Assembly (NCBI RefSeq): GCF_011742165.1
Contig: NZ_JAAQTO010000013.1
Coordinates: forward strand, 1-64,000
Reading direction: 5' to 3'
DNA: 64,000 nucleotides
Origin: Billgrantia bachuensis
Lineage (GTDB): Bacteria; Pseudomonadota; Gammaproteobacteria; Pseudomonadales; Halomonadaceae
The position numbers and the translations under genes are program-made. Each line of letters starts with the position of its first letter. Position 1 is the stretch's first letter. This document shows positions 18,088 to 29,576 of the stretch, piece by piece. Under the pieces are notes generated by a model. The model was not told the origin of the DNA, made no database searches, and saw nothing but the letters and a program-made list of their open reading frames with translations.

Positions 18088-18606
18088 TCAGGCCAGCAAC
18101 AGGCCCTGAAGCAGCAGATAACCGGGCAGCCAGGCGGTCACCAAGCCCTGTGCCAGGGCGGTGCGCGCCACCAACGGCTGCAACTGAGGGCGATGGCAGA
18201 GCATCAGGTAGAAGCCGAACCAGAGCACCGTCCAGGCCAGCCAGTTGAATCCCGACCACCAGCCCCAGAGCCCCTCGGCCACCACCAGTTGCAGCAGTCC
18301 GGTAGGCAGCGCGGTGAGCGCCACGAAGAGGCAGAAGTAGCCCAAACCGTGACCGGAGCTACCGTTGCGGCGATTGATGGCCACCCACAGGTAGGTAAAA
18401 GCAAATAGCAGGGTCATGGCCGCGGCACGCACGCTGACCGCATCGGCCCCCGGGCCGAAAGCGGCATAGGCCGCCACCGCCAGGCTGACGCCCCCGGCGA
18501 AGAAATTGATCACCTGGATCTCGCGATCCTCGATGCGTCCCAGCATCCACAGACCGTTGAGCACCAGTACCGCGCCCACGTAGAGCAGACTCAGCCCCTC
18601 ATGCAC
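18088..18606 (-). CDS. AmiS/UreI-family membrane channel protein
   Basis: A 172-residue inner membrane protein with six or so transmembrane helices that matches the AmiS/UreI family: start LLYVGAVLVLNGLWMLG, then REIQVINFFAGGVSLAVA, and the C-terminal FNWLAWTVLWFGFYLML. Family members pass urea or short-chain amides, and UreI of Helicobacter is a proton-gated urea channel. No urease or amidase gene lies in the window, so the substrate is open. The gene sits between the intact purL and the purL 3'-end relic, on the minus strand, which makes it cargo of the rearrangement. Confidence 0.85.
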   Translation of the reverse strand: MHEGLSLLYVGAVLVLNGLWMLGRIEDREIQVINFFAGGVSLAVAAYAAFGPGADAVSVRAAAMTLLFAFTYLWVAINRRNGSSGHGLGYFCLFVALTALPTGLLQLVVAEGLWGWWSGFNWLAWTVLWFGFYLMLCHRPQLQPLVARTALAQGLVTAWLPGYLLLQGLLLA

Positions 18607-18731
18607 CTTTACATTCTCCCGGCTCGGGGCGCCAACCCCATGCCGGTGCCCCTGTCAGGCGCTCTTATAGCCGCAAGCGGCGACCTCGGCAACAGATTTG
18701 TGGAAATAAATTCCATCTCTTGTCGAGCCAC

Positions 18732-18756
18732 AAAAAGGCGGCCCGAAGGCCGCCTT
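18732..18756 (-). terminator. Intrinsic terminator of purL
   Basis: On the minus strand a 9-bp stem AAGGCGGCC / GGCCGCCTT with a TTCG tetraloop is followed by five T residues, 23 bp after the purL stop. It is the classic rho-independent form. Confidence 0.9.
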
Positions 18757-18778
18757 GTCTGGACACGCAGGAAGGCGC

Positions 18779-21700
18779 TTAGCCCACCCATACGCGGGCA
18801 TTGCGAAACAGCCGCATCCAGGCGCCGTCGCGGGTCCACTCTGCGGGACGCCAGGAGTTGCTCACGGTCCGCACCACCCGCTCCGGGTGAGGCATCATGA
18901 TGGTGACGCGCCCATCCGGCGTAGTCAGGCCGGTGATGCCGGAGGGCGAGCCGTTGGGATTGGACGGATAGTGAGTGGTCACCTGGCCGTAGTTGTCGAC
19001 GTAGCGCAAGGCGACCTGTGCGCTGCCCTGCATGCTGCGCAGGTGGGCGCTGTCGCGGAACTCGGCACGTCCCTCGCCGTGAGCCACGGCGATCGGTAGC
19101 CGCGACCCCTCCATGCCGGCCAGCAGGATCGAAGGATTCTGCTCCACCTGTACCATGGCCACCCGCGCCTCGAACTGCTCGGACTCGTTGCGCACGAAGC
19201 GCGGCCAGTTCTCGGCACCGGGGATCAGTTCCTTGAGCTGGGCGAACATCTGGCAGCCGTTGCACACCCCGAGACCGAAGCTGTCGTCGCGCTCGAAAAA
19301 GGCTGCGAACTGCTCCTGCGCACGCGGGTTGAACAGCACCGACTTGGCCCAGCCGCCACCGGCGCCGAGCACGTCGCCGTAGGAGAAGCCGCCGCAGGCG
19401 ACCAAACCTTTGAACTCCTCGAGGGAAACGCGCCCCTCGAGGATGTCGCTCATGTGCACGTCCACCGACTCGAAGCCGGCACGGTCGAAGGCCCAGGCCA
19501 TTTCCACATGACCGTTGACGCCCTGCTCGCGCAGGATGGCCACAGCCGGACGCAACGTATTGACGAACGGCGCGGCGACATCCTCGTCGACATCGAAGGT
19601 GGCAGTGGCCGAGAGGCCCGGATCGCGGCCGTCGAGCAGGCCGTCGAACTCGCTCTTGGCGCAGTCGGGATTGTCGCGCAGCGCCTGCATGCGGTAGCTG
19701 GTCTCGGCCCAGGTGCGCTGGGTCAGCAGCCGGGTGGTCTCCAGCAGCGGTTCCTCGAACAGGGTTACGCGCACCTGGTCGTCATAGCGCGGCCGGGCGA
19801 TGACGCCGCAGGTCTCGATGCCGGCCGCGGCAAACTGGGCCAGCACCTCTTCGGTATGCTGACGATTGACCTGGATCACCGCACCGAGCTCCTCGGCGAA
19901 CAGTGCATCGACCGCCTGGGTCGGCTCGTCGATCAGCCAGTCGAGCTTGATCTCGAGGCCGGCGCGAGCGGCGAAGGCCATCTCCAGCAGGGTCACCAGC
20001 AGGCCACCGTCGCTGCGGTCGTGATAGGCCAGCAGTTTGTCGTCGCGGTTGAGCCCCTGGATCACGGCGAAGAACGCCTTGAGATCCTCCGGGTCGTCGA
20101 GATCGGGACACTCGTTGCCGACCTGGCCGTAGACCTGCGCCAGTGCCGAGCCGCCCAGACGGTTCCGGCCACCGCCCAGGTCGATCAGGATCAGGTCGCT
20201 CTCGTCCTGGTCGAGGTTGATCTGCGGCGTCAGGGTCTTCAGCGCATCGGTGACCGGAGCGAAACCGGTGACCGCCAGCGTCAGCGGCGCGATGACGCTC
20301 TTCTCCTCGGCCTCGTCGTCGCTCCGCCAGGCGGTACGCATGGACATCGAGTCCTTGCCCACCGGGATGGCGATACCGAGCTGCGGGCAGAGCTCCATGC
20401 CCACCGCGTGGACTGCGTCGAACAGCGCTTGATTCTCGCCGACGTGGTCGGCGGCACTCATCCAGTTGGCGGAGAGCTTGATGTCGCCGAGCTTCTCGAT
20501 GGGCGCTGCCGCCAGGTTGGTGATGGTCTCGGCCACTGCCAGCCGGGCGCTCGCGGCCGGGTCGATCAAAGCCACCGGTGGGCGCTCGCCCATGGCCATG
20601 GCCTCACCGGCATGGGTATCGAAGCTCGCGGTGGTGACGGCGACGTCGGCCACCGGCACCTGCCACGGGCCGACCATCTGGTCGCGGGCCACCATGCCGG
20701 TAATCGAGCGGTCGCCGATGGTGATCAGGAAACTCTTTGAGGCCACCGTGGGCAGGCGCAGCACACGCTCCATGGCCTCGCGCAGATCGAGGTTGTCGAG
20801 CATCACCCCGGGCAGCTCGAGCGCCTCGCGCTGGAATTCACGCTGCATCTTCGGCGGCTTGCCGAACAGCACGCTCATCGGCAGGTCGACCGGTTTCGTC
20901 GCGAAGTGACCGTCGCGCACCTCCAGGTGATGCGCCTCGGTGGCCTCGCCGACCACGGCGTAGGGGCAGCGCTCGCGGGCGCACAGCGCATCGAAGGTGT
21001 CGAGGTCCTCCGGTGCCACGGCCAGCACGTAGCGCTCCTGGGCCTCGTTGCACCAGATCTCCAGTGGGCTCATGCCGGGCTCGGCGTTGGGTATCGCGCG
21101 CAGCTCGAAGCGGCCGCCGCGCTCCCCGTCCTTGACCAGCTCAGGCAGGGCGTTGGAGAGCCCGCCGGCACCGACGTCATGGAAGAAGCGGATGGGATTG
21201 GCCTCACCCAGCGCCCAGCAGCGGTCGATCACTTCCTGGGCTCGGCGTTCCATCTCGGGGTTCTCGCGCTGCACCGAGGCGAAATCGAGGTCGGCGCTGG
21301 AGGCACCGGAGGCCATCGAAGAGGCCGCCCCGCCGCCCAGGCCGATCAGCATGGCCGGCCCGCCCATCACGATCAGCTTGCCGCCGACGGGGATTTCGCC
21401 CTTCTGCACGTGGCCTTCGCGAATGTTGCCGTAGCCGCCGGCGATCATGATCGGCTTGTGGTAGCCGCGCCGCTCGATGCCGCCGGCACCCAGGGTGTCC
21501 TGCTCGTAGGTACGGAAATAGCCGGTGAGATTGGGGCGCCCGAACTCGTTGTTGAACGACGCCCCGCCGATGGGCCCTTCGAGCATGATCGCAAGCGCCG
21601 ACTGCATGCGCTCGGGCTTGCCGTAGTCGAACGCCTCCCAGGGCTGGACGAATTCGGGGATGCGCAGATTGGAGACGGTGAAGCCGGTGAGGCCGGCCTT

Positions 21701-22720
21701 GGGCTTGCCGCCGATGCCGGTGGCCCCTTCGTCACGAATCTCGCCGCCAGCGCCGGTGGCCGCCCCCGGATAGGGCGCGATTGCCGTGGGGTGGTTGTGG
21801 GTCTCCACCTTCATCAGGATATGGATCGGCTCGCGCTGCGCAGCGTACACGGCACGCTCGGCGACCTTGCCGGTCAGCGGCGCGGCGAAGAAGCGCGGAG
21901 CCGTGACTCCCTCGATCACCGCGGCGTTATCGCTATAGGCGGAGAGAACGTTGTCGGGCGAGGCCTGGTAGGTATTCTTGATCATCTTGAACAGCGAATG
22001 GCTCTGCGCCTCGCCGTCGATCACCCAGTCGGCGTTGAAGATCTTGTGCCGGCAGTGCTCGGAGTTGGCCTGGGCGAACATCATCAGCTCGACGTCCGAG
22101 GGGTTGCGCTCCAGGTCGCGGAAGGCATCGACCAGATAGTCGATCTCATCCTCGGCCAGCGCCAGGCCCAAGGAGAGGTTGGCTTCCTCGAGTGCCGCCC
22201 GCCCCCCTTCGAGGATATTCACCTGCCCCAGCGGCGCCGGTTCGTGATGAGCGAACAGCCGGGCGGCATCGGAGGCGTCGGTCAGCACGCTCTCGGTCAT
22301 GCGGTCATGGAGGGTCTCGCGAATCGCCATGAAGGCGGCCTCGGACATCGGCGCCTTGAGTACCACGCGGTAGGCGATGCCACGCTCGATCCGACGCACC
22401 CTGCCCAGGCCGCAGTTGCGGGCGATGTCGGTGGCCTTGGACGACCATGGCGACTGGGTACCGATGCGCGGCACCACGAGGAACAGTTGGCCTTCGCTAT
22501 CGAACGCGCTCTGGGAGTCGTCGCTCGCGCTTCTGATACCATAATCGAGCAACTGACCGAGAAGGTTGCGTTCCTCGTCGGAGAATTCACCGGCGTGATC
22601 CACGAAATGCACGTAGGCGGCGTGCAGGGACTCGACCTCGGGAACCCGTGCGCGCAGGGCAGCCAGCAGCTTGTCATGACGGAAAGCGGAAAGGGCAGGC
22701 GCGCCTCGAAGTTCGAGCAT
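18779..22720 (-). CDS. purL: Phosphoribosylformylglycinamidine synthase
   Basis: The large proteobacterial FGAM synthase (1313 residues) makes formylglycinamidine ribotide from FGAR, glutamine and ATP, step 4 of purine synthesis. The N-terminal linker domain begins [18 protein letters not shown], the two AIRS-like synthetase halves follow (for example [26 protein letters not shown] and [15 protein letters not shown]), and the C-terminal glutamine amidotransferase has the nucleophile in GVCNGCQMF and the catalytic His in [11 protein letters not shown] start at the ATG at 22720 because the seven upstream codons begin with TTG and are not conserved. Codon use matches the core genome. A diverged copy of its last 37 codons lies 819 bp downstream. 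Confidence 0.97.
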   Translation of the reverse strand: MLELRGAPALSAFRHDKLLAALRARVPEVESLHAAYVHFVDHAGEFSDEERNLLGQLLDYGIRSASDDSQSAFDSEGQLFLVVPRIGTQSPWSSKATDIARNCGLGRVRRIERGIAYRVVLKAPMSEAAFMAIRETLHDRMTESVLTDASDAARLFAHHEPAPLGQVNILEGGRAALEEANLSLGLALAEDEIDYLVDAFRDLERNPSDVELMMFAQANSEHCRHKIFNADWVIDGEAQSHSLFKMIKNTYQASPDNVLSAYSDNAAVIEGVTAPRFFAAPLTGKVAERAVYAAQREPIHILMKVETHNHPTAIAPYPGAATGAGGEIRDEGATGIGGKPKAGLTGFTVSNLRIPEFVQPWEAFDYGKPERMQSALAIMLEGPIGGASFNNEFGRPNLTGYFRTYEQDTLGAGGIERRGYHKPIMIAGGYGNIREGHVQKGEIPVGGKLIVMGGPAMLIGLGGGAASSMASGASSADLDFASVQRENPEMERRAQEVIDRCWALGEANPIRFFHDVGAGGLSNALPELVKDGERGGRFELRAIPNAEPGMSPLEIWCNEAQERYVLAVAPEDLDTFDALCARERCPYAVVGEATEAHHLEVRDGHFATKPVDLPMSVLFGKPPKMQREFQREALELPGVMLDNLDLREAMERVLRLPTVASKSFLITIGDRSITGMVARDQMVGPWQVPVADVAVTTASFDTHAGEAMAMGERPPVALIDPAASARLAVAETITNLAAAPIEKLGDIKLSANWMSAADHVGENQALFDAVHAVGMELCPQLGIAIPVGKDSMSMRTAWRSDDEAEEKSVIAPLTLAVTGFAPVTDALKTLTPQINLDQDESDLILIDLGGGRNRLGGSALAQVYGQVGNECPDLDDPEDLKAFFAVIQGLNRDDKLLAYHDRSDGGLLVTLLEMAFAARAGLEIKLDWLIDEPTQAVDALFAEELGAVIQVNRQHTEEVLAQFAAAGIETCGVIARPRYDDQVRVTLFEEPLLETTRLLTQRTWAETSYRMQALRDNPDCAKSEFDGLLDGRDPGLSATATFDVDEDVAAPFVNTLRPAVAILREQGVNGHVEMAWAFDRAGFESVDVHMSDILEGRVSLEEFKGLVACGGFSYGDVLGAGGGWAKSVLFNPRAQEQFAAFFERDDSFGLGVCNGCQMFAQLKELIPGAENWPRFVRNESEQFEARVAMVQVEQNPSILLAGMEGSRLPIAVAHGEGRAEFRDSAHLRSMQGSAQVALRYVDNYGQVTTHYPSNPNGSPSGITGLTTPDGRVTIMMPHPERVVRTVSNSWRPAEWTRDGAWMRLFRNARVWVG

Positions 22721-22872
22721 GTCTTGAAGCCTCTGAAGCAAGCGGAGGAAGGCCGCACGGCGGCGCAGAAAGGCGACATGATACTGGAAAGCGATGGGTA
22801 GACGAAATGCAGCAGATGACAGTCGTGCCTCGTGCCGTTATCGTGAAGCTCTCATCGCCGATCGTCGCCTGA

Positions 22873-24351
22873 ATGCCCCAGTTTGATAGTCGTGTCCCGC
22901 TGAGCCGCCTGCGCCTGGCCGCCCTGTTGCTGCTGGGAGTCATCCTGTGCCTGGCGCCCTACCGTCATTTCGAGCCCCCCAGCGGCTTGCTGGAAGCGGT
23001 TCGTCAACGCGATTTCATCAGCATACACACGCGCAACACGCCGACCACCTACTACGAGGGGCGCCACGGCCCGACGGGGTTCGAATATGAGCTGATGCGC
23101 CACTTCGCCGACTTTCTCGGCGTCAGCTTGACCCTGGATGCCCGCCATCACATTCAGAGCGCGTTGGATGCGGTGCGCCAGGAAGGCGATCTGGCCGCGG
23201 CCGCCCTGCCGCTTGACCTGACCCAGCCAGACCTCATCTATAGTCGCCCGATCCTCGATCTGCAACCGCTGCTGGTCTATCGCCGCGGCCTGCCGCCGGT
23301 CGATTCCACGGAAGACCTCGCCGGTCTCACCATCGGTACCATTCGCGGCTCGGGTACCGATCGTGTACTGCGCGAACTGCAGGCCGAGCATCCGGAGCTC
23401 GGCTGGCGCGAATCATCCGACCTGGAGGTCGCCGAACTGCTTAGCCGGGTCGAGAGCGGCAGCCTGGATGCTGCCGTGGTCTTCGAGCATCAGTTTCGCA
23501 TCAATCGGATCTTCTTTTCCGGCGTCGAGCGCGGCTTCCCACTGGGCAAGCCACTCTCGATGGCCTGGGCCTTTCCGGCCAAGGGTGGCTTGGGGTTGCA
23601 GCAGGAAGCCAACCGTTTCCTCGCCGGCCTGCAACGGCAAGGGCTGCTCGACGAACTGATCGCCCGCCACTTCGGCCATGACGACTATCTCGAATACGTT
23701 GGCGCGCGCACCTTCATCGCCCACCTCAACGAGCGCCTGCCCGACTACGCCGAACTGTTTCGCGAGGCGGCGCGCAATACCGGTTTCGACTGGAAGCTGC
23801 TGGCGGCACTGGGCTATCAGGAGTCGCACTGGGACCCAGAAGCCACCTCACCCACCGGCGTACGCGGGCTGATGATGCTGACGCAGCCCACCGCCAGCGA
23901 GATGGGCGTGAGCGACCGCCTCGACCCGGCCCAGAGCGTGGATGGCGGCGCGCGCTACCTGCGCCAGATCAAGGAGCGTCTGCCAGAATCGATCCAGGGC
24001 GAGGACCGCCTCTACATGGCCATGGCTGCCTACAACGTGGGGCTCGGTCACCTGTACGATGCGCGTACGATCGCCGGGGAGCTCGGCGGCAATCCCGACA
24101 GCTGGAAGGACGTACGCGAGGCGCTGCCGCTGCTGCAGCAACATGAATGGCATAGCAAGACTCGCCATGGCTACGCCCGTGGCGGCGAGCCGGTCATCTA
24201 CGTGCGCAACATACGGCGCTACCATGAGATCCTGACCTACGTCGACCGCAGCCAACAGCAGTACCTGCAATTGAACAACCTGCCGAACGGCGAGGGTGAT
24301 GGCGATAGCGATGGCGCCCCACTGTTCGACATCATCTCTCCCCTTCTCTAG
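22873..24351 (+). CDS. mltF: Membrane-bound lytic murein transglycosylase F
   Basis: A 492-residue MltF that cleaves peptidoglycan glycan strands, forming 1,6-anhydro ends. An N-terminal hydrophobic anchor ([17 protein letters not shown]) precedes a solute-binding-protein-like domain (residues about 45-275), which regulates the enzyme in homologues. The C-terminal family 1 transglycosylase domain has the catalytic Glu in [12 protein letters not shown], followed by [16 protein letters not shown] and [16 protein letters not shown], all diagnostic. It is divergent from purL, the usual purL-mltF arrangement in gammaproteobacteria. A GGDEF-protein gene follows within about 12 bp and may be co-transcribed. 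Confidence 0.95.
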   Translation: MPQFDSRVPLSRLRLAALLLLGVILCLAPYRHFEPPSGLLEAVRQRDFISIHTRNTPTTYYEGRHGPTGFEYELMRHFADFLGVSLTLDARHHIQSALDAVRQEGDLAAAALPLDLTQPDLIYSRPILDLQPLLVYRRGLPPVDSTEDLAGLTIGTIRGSGTDRVLRELQAEHPELGWRESSDLEVAELLSRVESGSLDAAVVFEHQFRINRIFFSGVERGFPLGKPLSMAWAFPAKGGLGLQQEANRFLAGLQRQGLLDELIARHFGHDDYLEYVGARTFIAHLNERLPDYAELFREAARNTGFDWKLLAALGYQESHWDPEATSPTGVRGLMMLTQPTASEMGVSDRLDPAQSVDGGARYLRQIKERLPESIQGEDRLYMAMAAYNVGLGHLYDARTIAGELGGNPDSWKDVREALPLLQQHEWHSKTRHGYARGGEPVIYVRNIRRYHEILTYVDRSQQQYLQLNNLPNGEGDGDSDGAPLFDIISPLL

Positions 24352-24363
24352 AAGAGCGTGATC

Positions 24364-26315
24364 ATGCATCGCCATGCCACCTTCTTCACCTACCTGGCCA
24401 TCGTCCCGCTCGTCATTGGTGTCGCATTCCTGGGTGAAGGTAGTCCGTTGCATGAATTCGTCGCGCTCGGGCTAACGGGCATGCTCGTCCTGGCTAAATT
24501 GATGCTGCTGCGGGGCTGGCATGCGCCGGCCAAGCTTCTTGTCGGGCTCACCCTGTTGCCGCTGGCCCTGACGCTGGCCAGCTACGCACTGCCGGAGTAC
24601 TGGATACCGCTGTCGCACTGGGACGCCATGAGTCACGGCCTGGCCAACGGGGTGACGCTGGAAGCCTGGCGTCCGGCGCTGCTGACGACCCTCAGCCTGA
24701 TCCTGCTTGCCACGCTGATCGCCACGCATAGCCGATCCGCACTGGGCGGTCCTCTGCTGCTGCTCATGGCCGCGCTGCTGCTGGGCGTTCAGGGACTGCA
24801 TGTCAGAGCGGATTCCGACCCTCAGCTGCTGCGGACAGCGGCCGGCCCTTGGTCCATGCTGGCCATGACAGCACTGCTGGCCGGCCTGGGCGTGGCCGCC
24901 CTGCCGGGCTGGCGGACCCACGCCGCCGCCCTCAGGCGCGCTCTGGCCCCATCCCTGGTCCTCGTCATGGCCGCACTGCTGCTATGGCACCATCAGAAAA
25001 CCGTCACTGAGCGTGAACTGCATGCCACCGTCGAGACGCAAGCCCGGCAGCTTGGCGAGCACCTGACGCGTGAAATCCAGGACCACCTAGCCGCCGTAGA
25101 GCGCTTCGCCAACGTCTGGACCCTGTTCGATACACCACCCAACCAGGCCGAGTGGGCCGGACAGGCGGCACTCTACCATCGCGACTTCCGCTATCTGCTC
25201 AATATCGCCTTCGTCGATCCTGACAGCCGCATCACACAGATCTACCCGTTCAACGACATCAATCGGCGGGCCTTGGGCGTGCGTTTGTTCGATGCACAGC
25301 CTGCCGGGCGCGAAGCGGTCAGTCGCGCGCTCTTCGAGCAGCGCATCGGGCACACGGACGTCATCATGCTGCTGCAGGGCGTTCCCGGCATCATTCACTA
25401 TCTGCCGATTCCGCTGAGCGAGCGGCACACCCTGGGCGCCGTGGCCATGGTCATCAGCCTGCCGATGCTGGCAGAAACCTTGTTCGGCGAAGTCGACAGG
25501 GAGCACGCCAGGTCCTGGCCAGCCAGGTCCCCGAAATCCGCCTCGGCCCCTGGCAGCACGAAGTGCAGCTCGACGTGGGCGACGTACCGCTGGGCCTGGT
25601 CGTTCAGCCCACGCACTCCCGCCTGCTGCAGCATCTGCCTCGGCATCCGATCGTCAGCCTCGTCACCGGCCTGACCCTGGCCTATCTGCTTTATCTGGTA
25701 CTGCATGGCTATACCCGCCTGGCGCACCAGCATCGCCGGGTGCATGCCACCAATACTGAACTTCGCCGCGAGATTCGCACCCGCAGCCAGTTGCAGGAGG
25801 AGGTCGAGTGGCTGGCCCGCCACGATGAACTGACCCAGTTGCCCAACCGTCGCCTTTTCATGGAAACGCTGGAAGCCAACGCCACGCAACGGCCGTTGAG
25901 CGTCTTGATCTGCGATGTCGATCACTTCAAGCGTGTCAACGACCATCAGGGCCACCTGATCGGCGACCGCTACCTGGATCAGTTGGGCCGGACAGGACGC
26001 CGAATCATCGAACCGCACGATGGGTTGTTCGCCCGCTATGGCGGGGAGGAATTCGTTGCCTGCCTGCCGCAGGCCGACGCCGAACAGGCACGTGAGATTG
26101 CCGAAACGCTGCGCCAAGGGCTACAGGATGCCGAGCTACGACATCACGATGGCCGGATCCTGACGGCCAGTATCGGCGTCGTCACCTTGGTCGACGGCCC
26201 GCTTGATGTCGCCGTCCTCATGCAGGCCGCCGACGATGCGCTCTACCGCGCCAAGGCCGAGGGGCGCAACCGGGTCAGGGCCGCCCCACCGTTAACTGCC
26301 ATGGAAAACGTCTGA
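24364..26315 (+). pseudogene. Membrane diguanylate cyclase (GGDEF), frameshifted
   Basis: Two overlapping frames together make one protein of about 650 residues. The first (24364-25674) gives about seven transmembrane helices and then a periplasmic sensor region (QLGEHLTREIQDHLAAVERFAN onward, CHASE-like). The second continues the sensor from VLASQVPEIRLGPW, then one more membrane helix (VSLVTGLTLAYLLYLVLHG) and a GGDEF domain with the metal-binding LICDVDHFKRVND and the active motif RYGGEEF, so the cyclase site itself is intact. The frames join if one G is added at about 25511-25513 (GCCAGGTCC to GCCAGGGTCC), near codon 383. It is either a recent inactivating deletion or a sequencing error; nothing else in the gene is degraded. 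The 3' end overlaps tadA tail to tail by 24 bp. Confidence 0.85.
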
Positions 26316-26783
26316 CGAGGCTGCCCCGTTCTCACGCCTGGTTTCGAAGAAGGCCTTGAGCAACTTCGCCGAACGCGCGGCGAGCACCCCACCCTCCACC
26401 GTGACCCGATGGTTGTACCAGGGCTGGGCGAACAGGTTGGCCTTCGATTCCACCATGCCGGTACGCGGCTCGGCAGCGCCGTAGACCAGCCGGTCGATAC
26501 GGGCATGGATGATCGCTCCGGTACACATCAGGCAGGGCTCCAGGGTGACGTAGAGAGTACAGCCATCGAGGCGGTAGTTGCCCAGGTGCGCGGCGGCGGC
26601 ACGCAGTGCGCGAATCTCGGCGTGGGCACTGGGGTCGTGGCCCGAAATGGGAGCGTTGTAGCCGGCACCGACGATCTCACCGGCGGCATCCACCACCACC
26701 GCCCCCACCGGCACCTCACCGGCGGCCAGCCCTTCGCGGGCCTGGTCCAGCGCCCGGTGCATGTAGAATTCGTCACTGCGCAT
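26292..26783 (-). CDS. tadA: tRNA-specific adenosine deaminase
   Basis: TadA (163 residues) deaminates adenosine 34 to inosine in tRNA-Arg(ACG), an essential wobble modification. The zinc site is complete: HAEIRAL (His54, catalytic Glu56) and PCLMC (Cys84, Cys87). The flanking VPVGAVVVD and MVESKANLF regions are family-typical. The start at 26783 (MRSDEFYMHRALDQA) follows GGAG by nine bases; the frame is open 21 codons further but overlaps the divergent tesB start region. Convergent with the frameshifted GGDEF gene. Confidence 0.96.
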   Translation of the reverse strand: MRSDEFYMHRALDQAREGLAAGEVPVGAVVVDAAGEIVGAGYNAPISGHDPSAHAEIRALRAAAAHLGNYRLDGCTLYVTLEPCLMCTGAIIHARIDRLVYGAAEPRTGMVESKANLFAQPWYNHRVTVEGGVLAARSAKLLKAFFETRRENGAASSDVFHGS

Positions 26784-26844
26784 CGGCGTGGACTCCGTTA
26801 TGCTGTTGCCTGAAACAACCGTATGATATGCCAGAGGAAGCCCC

Positions 26845-27666
26845 ATGCCCGATGCCCTGAATGCGCTCGTCGACCTGCTCGGCCTGGAAGAGATCGAAGA
26901 GAACCTGTTCCGCGGCCGTAGCCAGGATCTTGGCCTGCCGCAGCTGTTCGGTGGCCAGGTGCTCGGCCAGGCACTCTCGGCCGCCTCTCACACGGTGGAT
27001 GCCAGCCGTCAGGCGCATTCACTGCACGGTTATTTCCTGCGCCCCGGGGACCCGCATCGTCCGGTAGTCTATCAGGTCGACGCCGTGCGCGATGGCGGCA
27101 GCTTCACCACTCGGCGCGTCACCGCCATCCAGAAGGGGCGTCCCATCTTCTTCTGCAGCGCCTCCTTCCATGGCCGCGAAGAGGGCATGAATCACCAGGT
27201 AGCCATGCCCGAGGTTACCCTTCCCGAAGCGCTGACCCAGGACCCGAGCGCCCGCCTGGAGCGCTTTCCCGGTCATCCGATCGAATTCCTGCATCTGGGC
27301 GACGAAGCCGAGCCGGGCCAGCCTTCGCGCAAGCGGCTATGGTTTCGCCTCACCGGCGAGCTGCCCGACGATCCGGCGCTGCACCGCTACTTACTGGCCT
27401 ACAGCTCCGACTTCAACCTGCTGACCACGGCCTTGGTGCCACACGGCATTACCTTCCGCGACCCCAAGCTGCAGATCGCTAGTCTCGATCACGCGCTGTG
27501 GTTCCATCACGACGTCAAGGTCAACGACTGGCTGCTCTACGAGATGGACAGCCCCTGGGCCGGTGGTGCTCGTGGCTTCGCTCGCGGCAGCATCTTCGAC
27601 CGCAGCGGCCGGCTGGTCGCCTCTACCGCTCAGGAGGGTCTGACTCGCCTGCGCGATACCCCCTGA
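26845..27666 (+). CDS. tesB: Acyl-CoA thioesterase II
   Basis: A 273-residue double-hotdog thioesterase of the TesB family that hydrolyses medium- and long-chain acyl-CoA in the cytoplasm. The conserved FGGQVLGQALSAAS, SLHGYFLRPGD and RDGGSFTTRRVTAIQKG blocks of the first hotdog and the ASLDHALWFHHD segment with the catalytic Asp of the second are in place. Length matches the usual 270-290 residues. It is divergent from tadA with 61 bp between the starts. Confidence 0.95.
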   Translation: MPDALNALVDLLGLEEIEENLFRGRSQDLGLPQLFGGQVLGQALSAASHTVDASRQAHSLHGYFLRPGDPHRPVVYQVDAVRDGGSFTTRRVTAIQKGRPIFFCSASFHGREEGMNHQVAMPEVTLPEALTQDPSARLERFPGHPIEFLHLGDEAEPGQPSRKRLWFRLTGELPDDPALHRYLLAYSSDFNLLTTALVPHGITFRDPKLQIASLDHALWFHHDVKVNDWLLYEMDSPWAGGARGFARGSIFDRSGRLVASTAQEGLTRLRDTP

Positions 27667-27755
27667 TGCCATTCCTATGAGGCCACTGTCGGACTAATGT
27701 CGTAGCCGCGGAAAGGGAGGAAGACCTAAAGAATCGCTGTGATCGGCCGATGTAA

Positions 27756-27767
27756 GTAAGTACTTAC
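27756..27767. promoter_or_regulatory. 12-bp perfect palindrome upstream of the chemoreceptor gene
   Basis: GTAAGTACTTAC is a perfect palindrome 37 bp before the chemoreceptor start, preceded by a further GTAA half. It could be an operator for a dimeric regulator, but I know no regulator for it and no promoter boxes are certain nearby. Confidence 0.3.
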
Positions 27768-27804
27768 GATCGTATCAGTACACTTCCATCTCCGAGGTTT
27801 CGCA

Positions 27805-29565
27805 ATGCAAGCATCCGCTCCCAAGGCCTCATTATTCGCACTGAGTCTTCAGGCTCGCCTTCTGCTCCTGGTCCTGTTGCCCCTGCTGCTGACCACTCTC
27901 AGCCTGGTGGTCATCGATGGCTATACTCGCGCCCAGGACAGCCGAATCAACCTGGAACATCAGCGTGAACTGCTCATCGACACGCGCAAGGCCGGGGTTC
28001 GCGACGTCGTCGAGAGTGCCCACACCGCCATCGAGCCCATCCTGCAAGCCTCCAGCCTCAGCGACGCCGAGAAGCGCGAGCGCGCCGCCGAGATCCTGCG
28101 CGCCATCAAGTTCGAAGGCGGCAACTACGTCTTCGCCTACCAGTACGACGGGCTCAACGTGGTGACCGCGCCGATGCCCGAGCGCGAAGGCACTAATATG
28201 TGGGACCTGCAGGCCCCGGATGGCTCCTACATCCTCCGCGACCTGATCGCCGCAGCGCAGCGGGGAGGCGACTTCTATGAGTACCCGTGGGAGCACCCGA
28301 GTTCCGGCACTATCGAGCCCAAGTATTCCTATGCGGCCAATGTGCCCGAGCTGGGCTGGATGATCGGCGCCGGCGTCTACGCTACCGAGATCGACGCCGC
28401 TATGGTCAGTGCCAAGGCCCAGGCGGCCGCCGAACTGCGTCACTCTATCCTGTTCTCGTCGTTGCTGGGCCTGGGGCTGTTCGTCGGCGTAGCGGTCGTA
28501 TCGATCTGGCTGGTACGCCGCACCGTGGCTCCGATACGCCGCACCGCCGAAGCCATGCGCGACATCGCCAAGGGGCAAGGCGACCTGACCCGCCGGTTGA
28601 AAGTGGAGAGCCGCGACGAGATCGGCGAACTGGCGAGCCAGTTCAACGCCTTCGTCTCGCGCATGCAGGATACCCTGCGTGACGTGCGCCGCAGCACCGC
28701 GAGCGTGAACCAGGCCGCCGAGGAGATCGCCCAAGGCAGTGACGAACTCGCCACCCGCACCGAGCAGGCCGCCGCCAACCTGCAGGAGACCTCCGCCTCG
28801 ATGGAGGAGATCACCGCCACGGTGAACCACAGCACCGAATCGGCCGAACAGGCCAATCAGCTGGTGGTGGCCACGTCCCAGGTCGCCCGCGATGGGGAGA
28901 GCGCCATGCAGCGGGTCGAGCGCACCATGGCCGATATCGACGCCTCGTCGAGCCGTATCGCCGAGATCGTCGGCCTGATTGACGGCATCGCCTTTCAGAC
29001 GAATATCCTGGCGCTCAACGCCTCGGTGGAGGCGGCCCGTGCCGGCGAGCATGGCCGCGGCTTCGCCGTGGTGGCCCAGGAAGTGCGCACCCTGGCCAGC
29101 CGTTCCGGCGAGGCGGCCAAGGAGATCCGTGCCCTGATCAATACCTCCGTCGCCCATGCCCGCGACGGCAGCGAAATCGTCCAGCGCGCCGGTGCCACCA
29201 TGCAGGAGATCGTCAATAGCGTGGCGCGGGTCAGCGACGTGATCGCCGAGATCAGTGCCGGGGCGCGGGAACAGAACGCCGGCATCGGCCAGATCAATAC
29301 CGCCGTGGCCGAGATGGACACCATGACCCAGCAGAACGCCGCCATGGTACAGCAGACGTCTACCGCCGCCGCCGAAATGCGCCGCCACGCGCAGCACCTC
29401 GGCGACCTGATCGGAACCTTCGTCCTGGGAGAGGAAGGATCCACACAGCCGAAGGCGCAGCAACGGACCGTTCCTGCGGCTCGGCCCGCCGCGCTTCCGC
29501 GCCCCGCCGCGGACCCCAAGCCGCGCAAGGTGCATACTGCCGAGGAGGAGTGGGAAACCTTCTGA
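27805..29565 (+). CDS. Methyl-accepting chemotaxis protein with sCache sensor and CheR tether
   Basis: A 586-residue chemoreceptor. The order is: N-terminal membrane helix (residues about 15-38), periplasmic single-Cache domain with [10 protein letters not shown] and [14 protein letters not shown], second membrane helix ([21 protein letters not shown]), HAMP ([20 protein letters not shown]) and a long cytoplasmic helical hairpin. The CheA/CheW-binding tip reads [22 protein letters not shown], and the flanks contain Glu/Gln pairs for methylation. The protein ends in a Pro/Ala-rich linker and EEWETF, matching the pentapeptide that tethers the methyltransferase CheR in enteric receptors. sCache receptors often bind short organic acids, but the ligand is not readable. 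No chemotaxis operon lies nearby. Confidence 0.93.
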   Translation: MQASAPKASLFALSLQARLLLLVLLPLLLTTLSLVVIDGYTRAQDSRINLEHQRELLIDTRKAGVRDVVESAHTAIEPILQASSLSDAEKRERAAEILRAIKFEGGNYVFAYQYDGLNVVTAPMPEREGTNMWDLQAPDGSYILRDLIAAAQRGGDFYEYPWEHPSSGTIEPKYSYAANVPELGWMIGAGVYATEIDAAMVSAKAQAAAELRHSILFSSLLGLGLFVGVAVVSIWLVRRTVAPIRRTAEAMRDIAKGQGDLTRRLKVESRDEIGELASQFNAFVSRMQDTLRDVRRSTASVNQAAEEIAQGSDELATRTEQAAANLQETSASMEEITATVNHSTESAEQANQLVVATSQVARDGESAMQRVERTMADIDASSSRIAEIVGLIDGIAFQTNILALNASVEAARAGEHGRGFAVVAQEVRTLASRSGEAAKEIRALINTSVAHARDGSEIVQRAGATMQEIVNSVARVSDVIAEISAGAREQNAGIGQINTAVAEMDTMTQQNAAMVQQTSTAAAEMRRHAQHLGDLIGTFVLGEEGSTQPKAQQRTVPAARPAALPRPAADPKPRKVHTAEEEWETF

Positions 29566-29576
29566 CGAAGACGAAC

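Noticed and set aside
17960..18890. purL 3'-end duplication considered as an attachment-site pair of a mobile element
   Set aside because: No integrase is encoded between the copies and the cargo is one gene; I keep it as a rearrangement scar, not as a proven att site.
20906..22801. 631-codon plus-strand open frame antisense to purL
   Set aside because: Mirror frame of a highly conserved gene in GC-rich DNA; no homology features.
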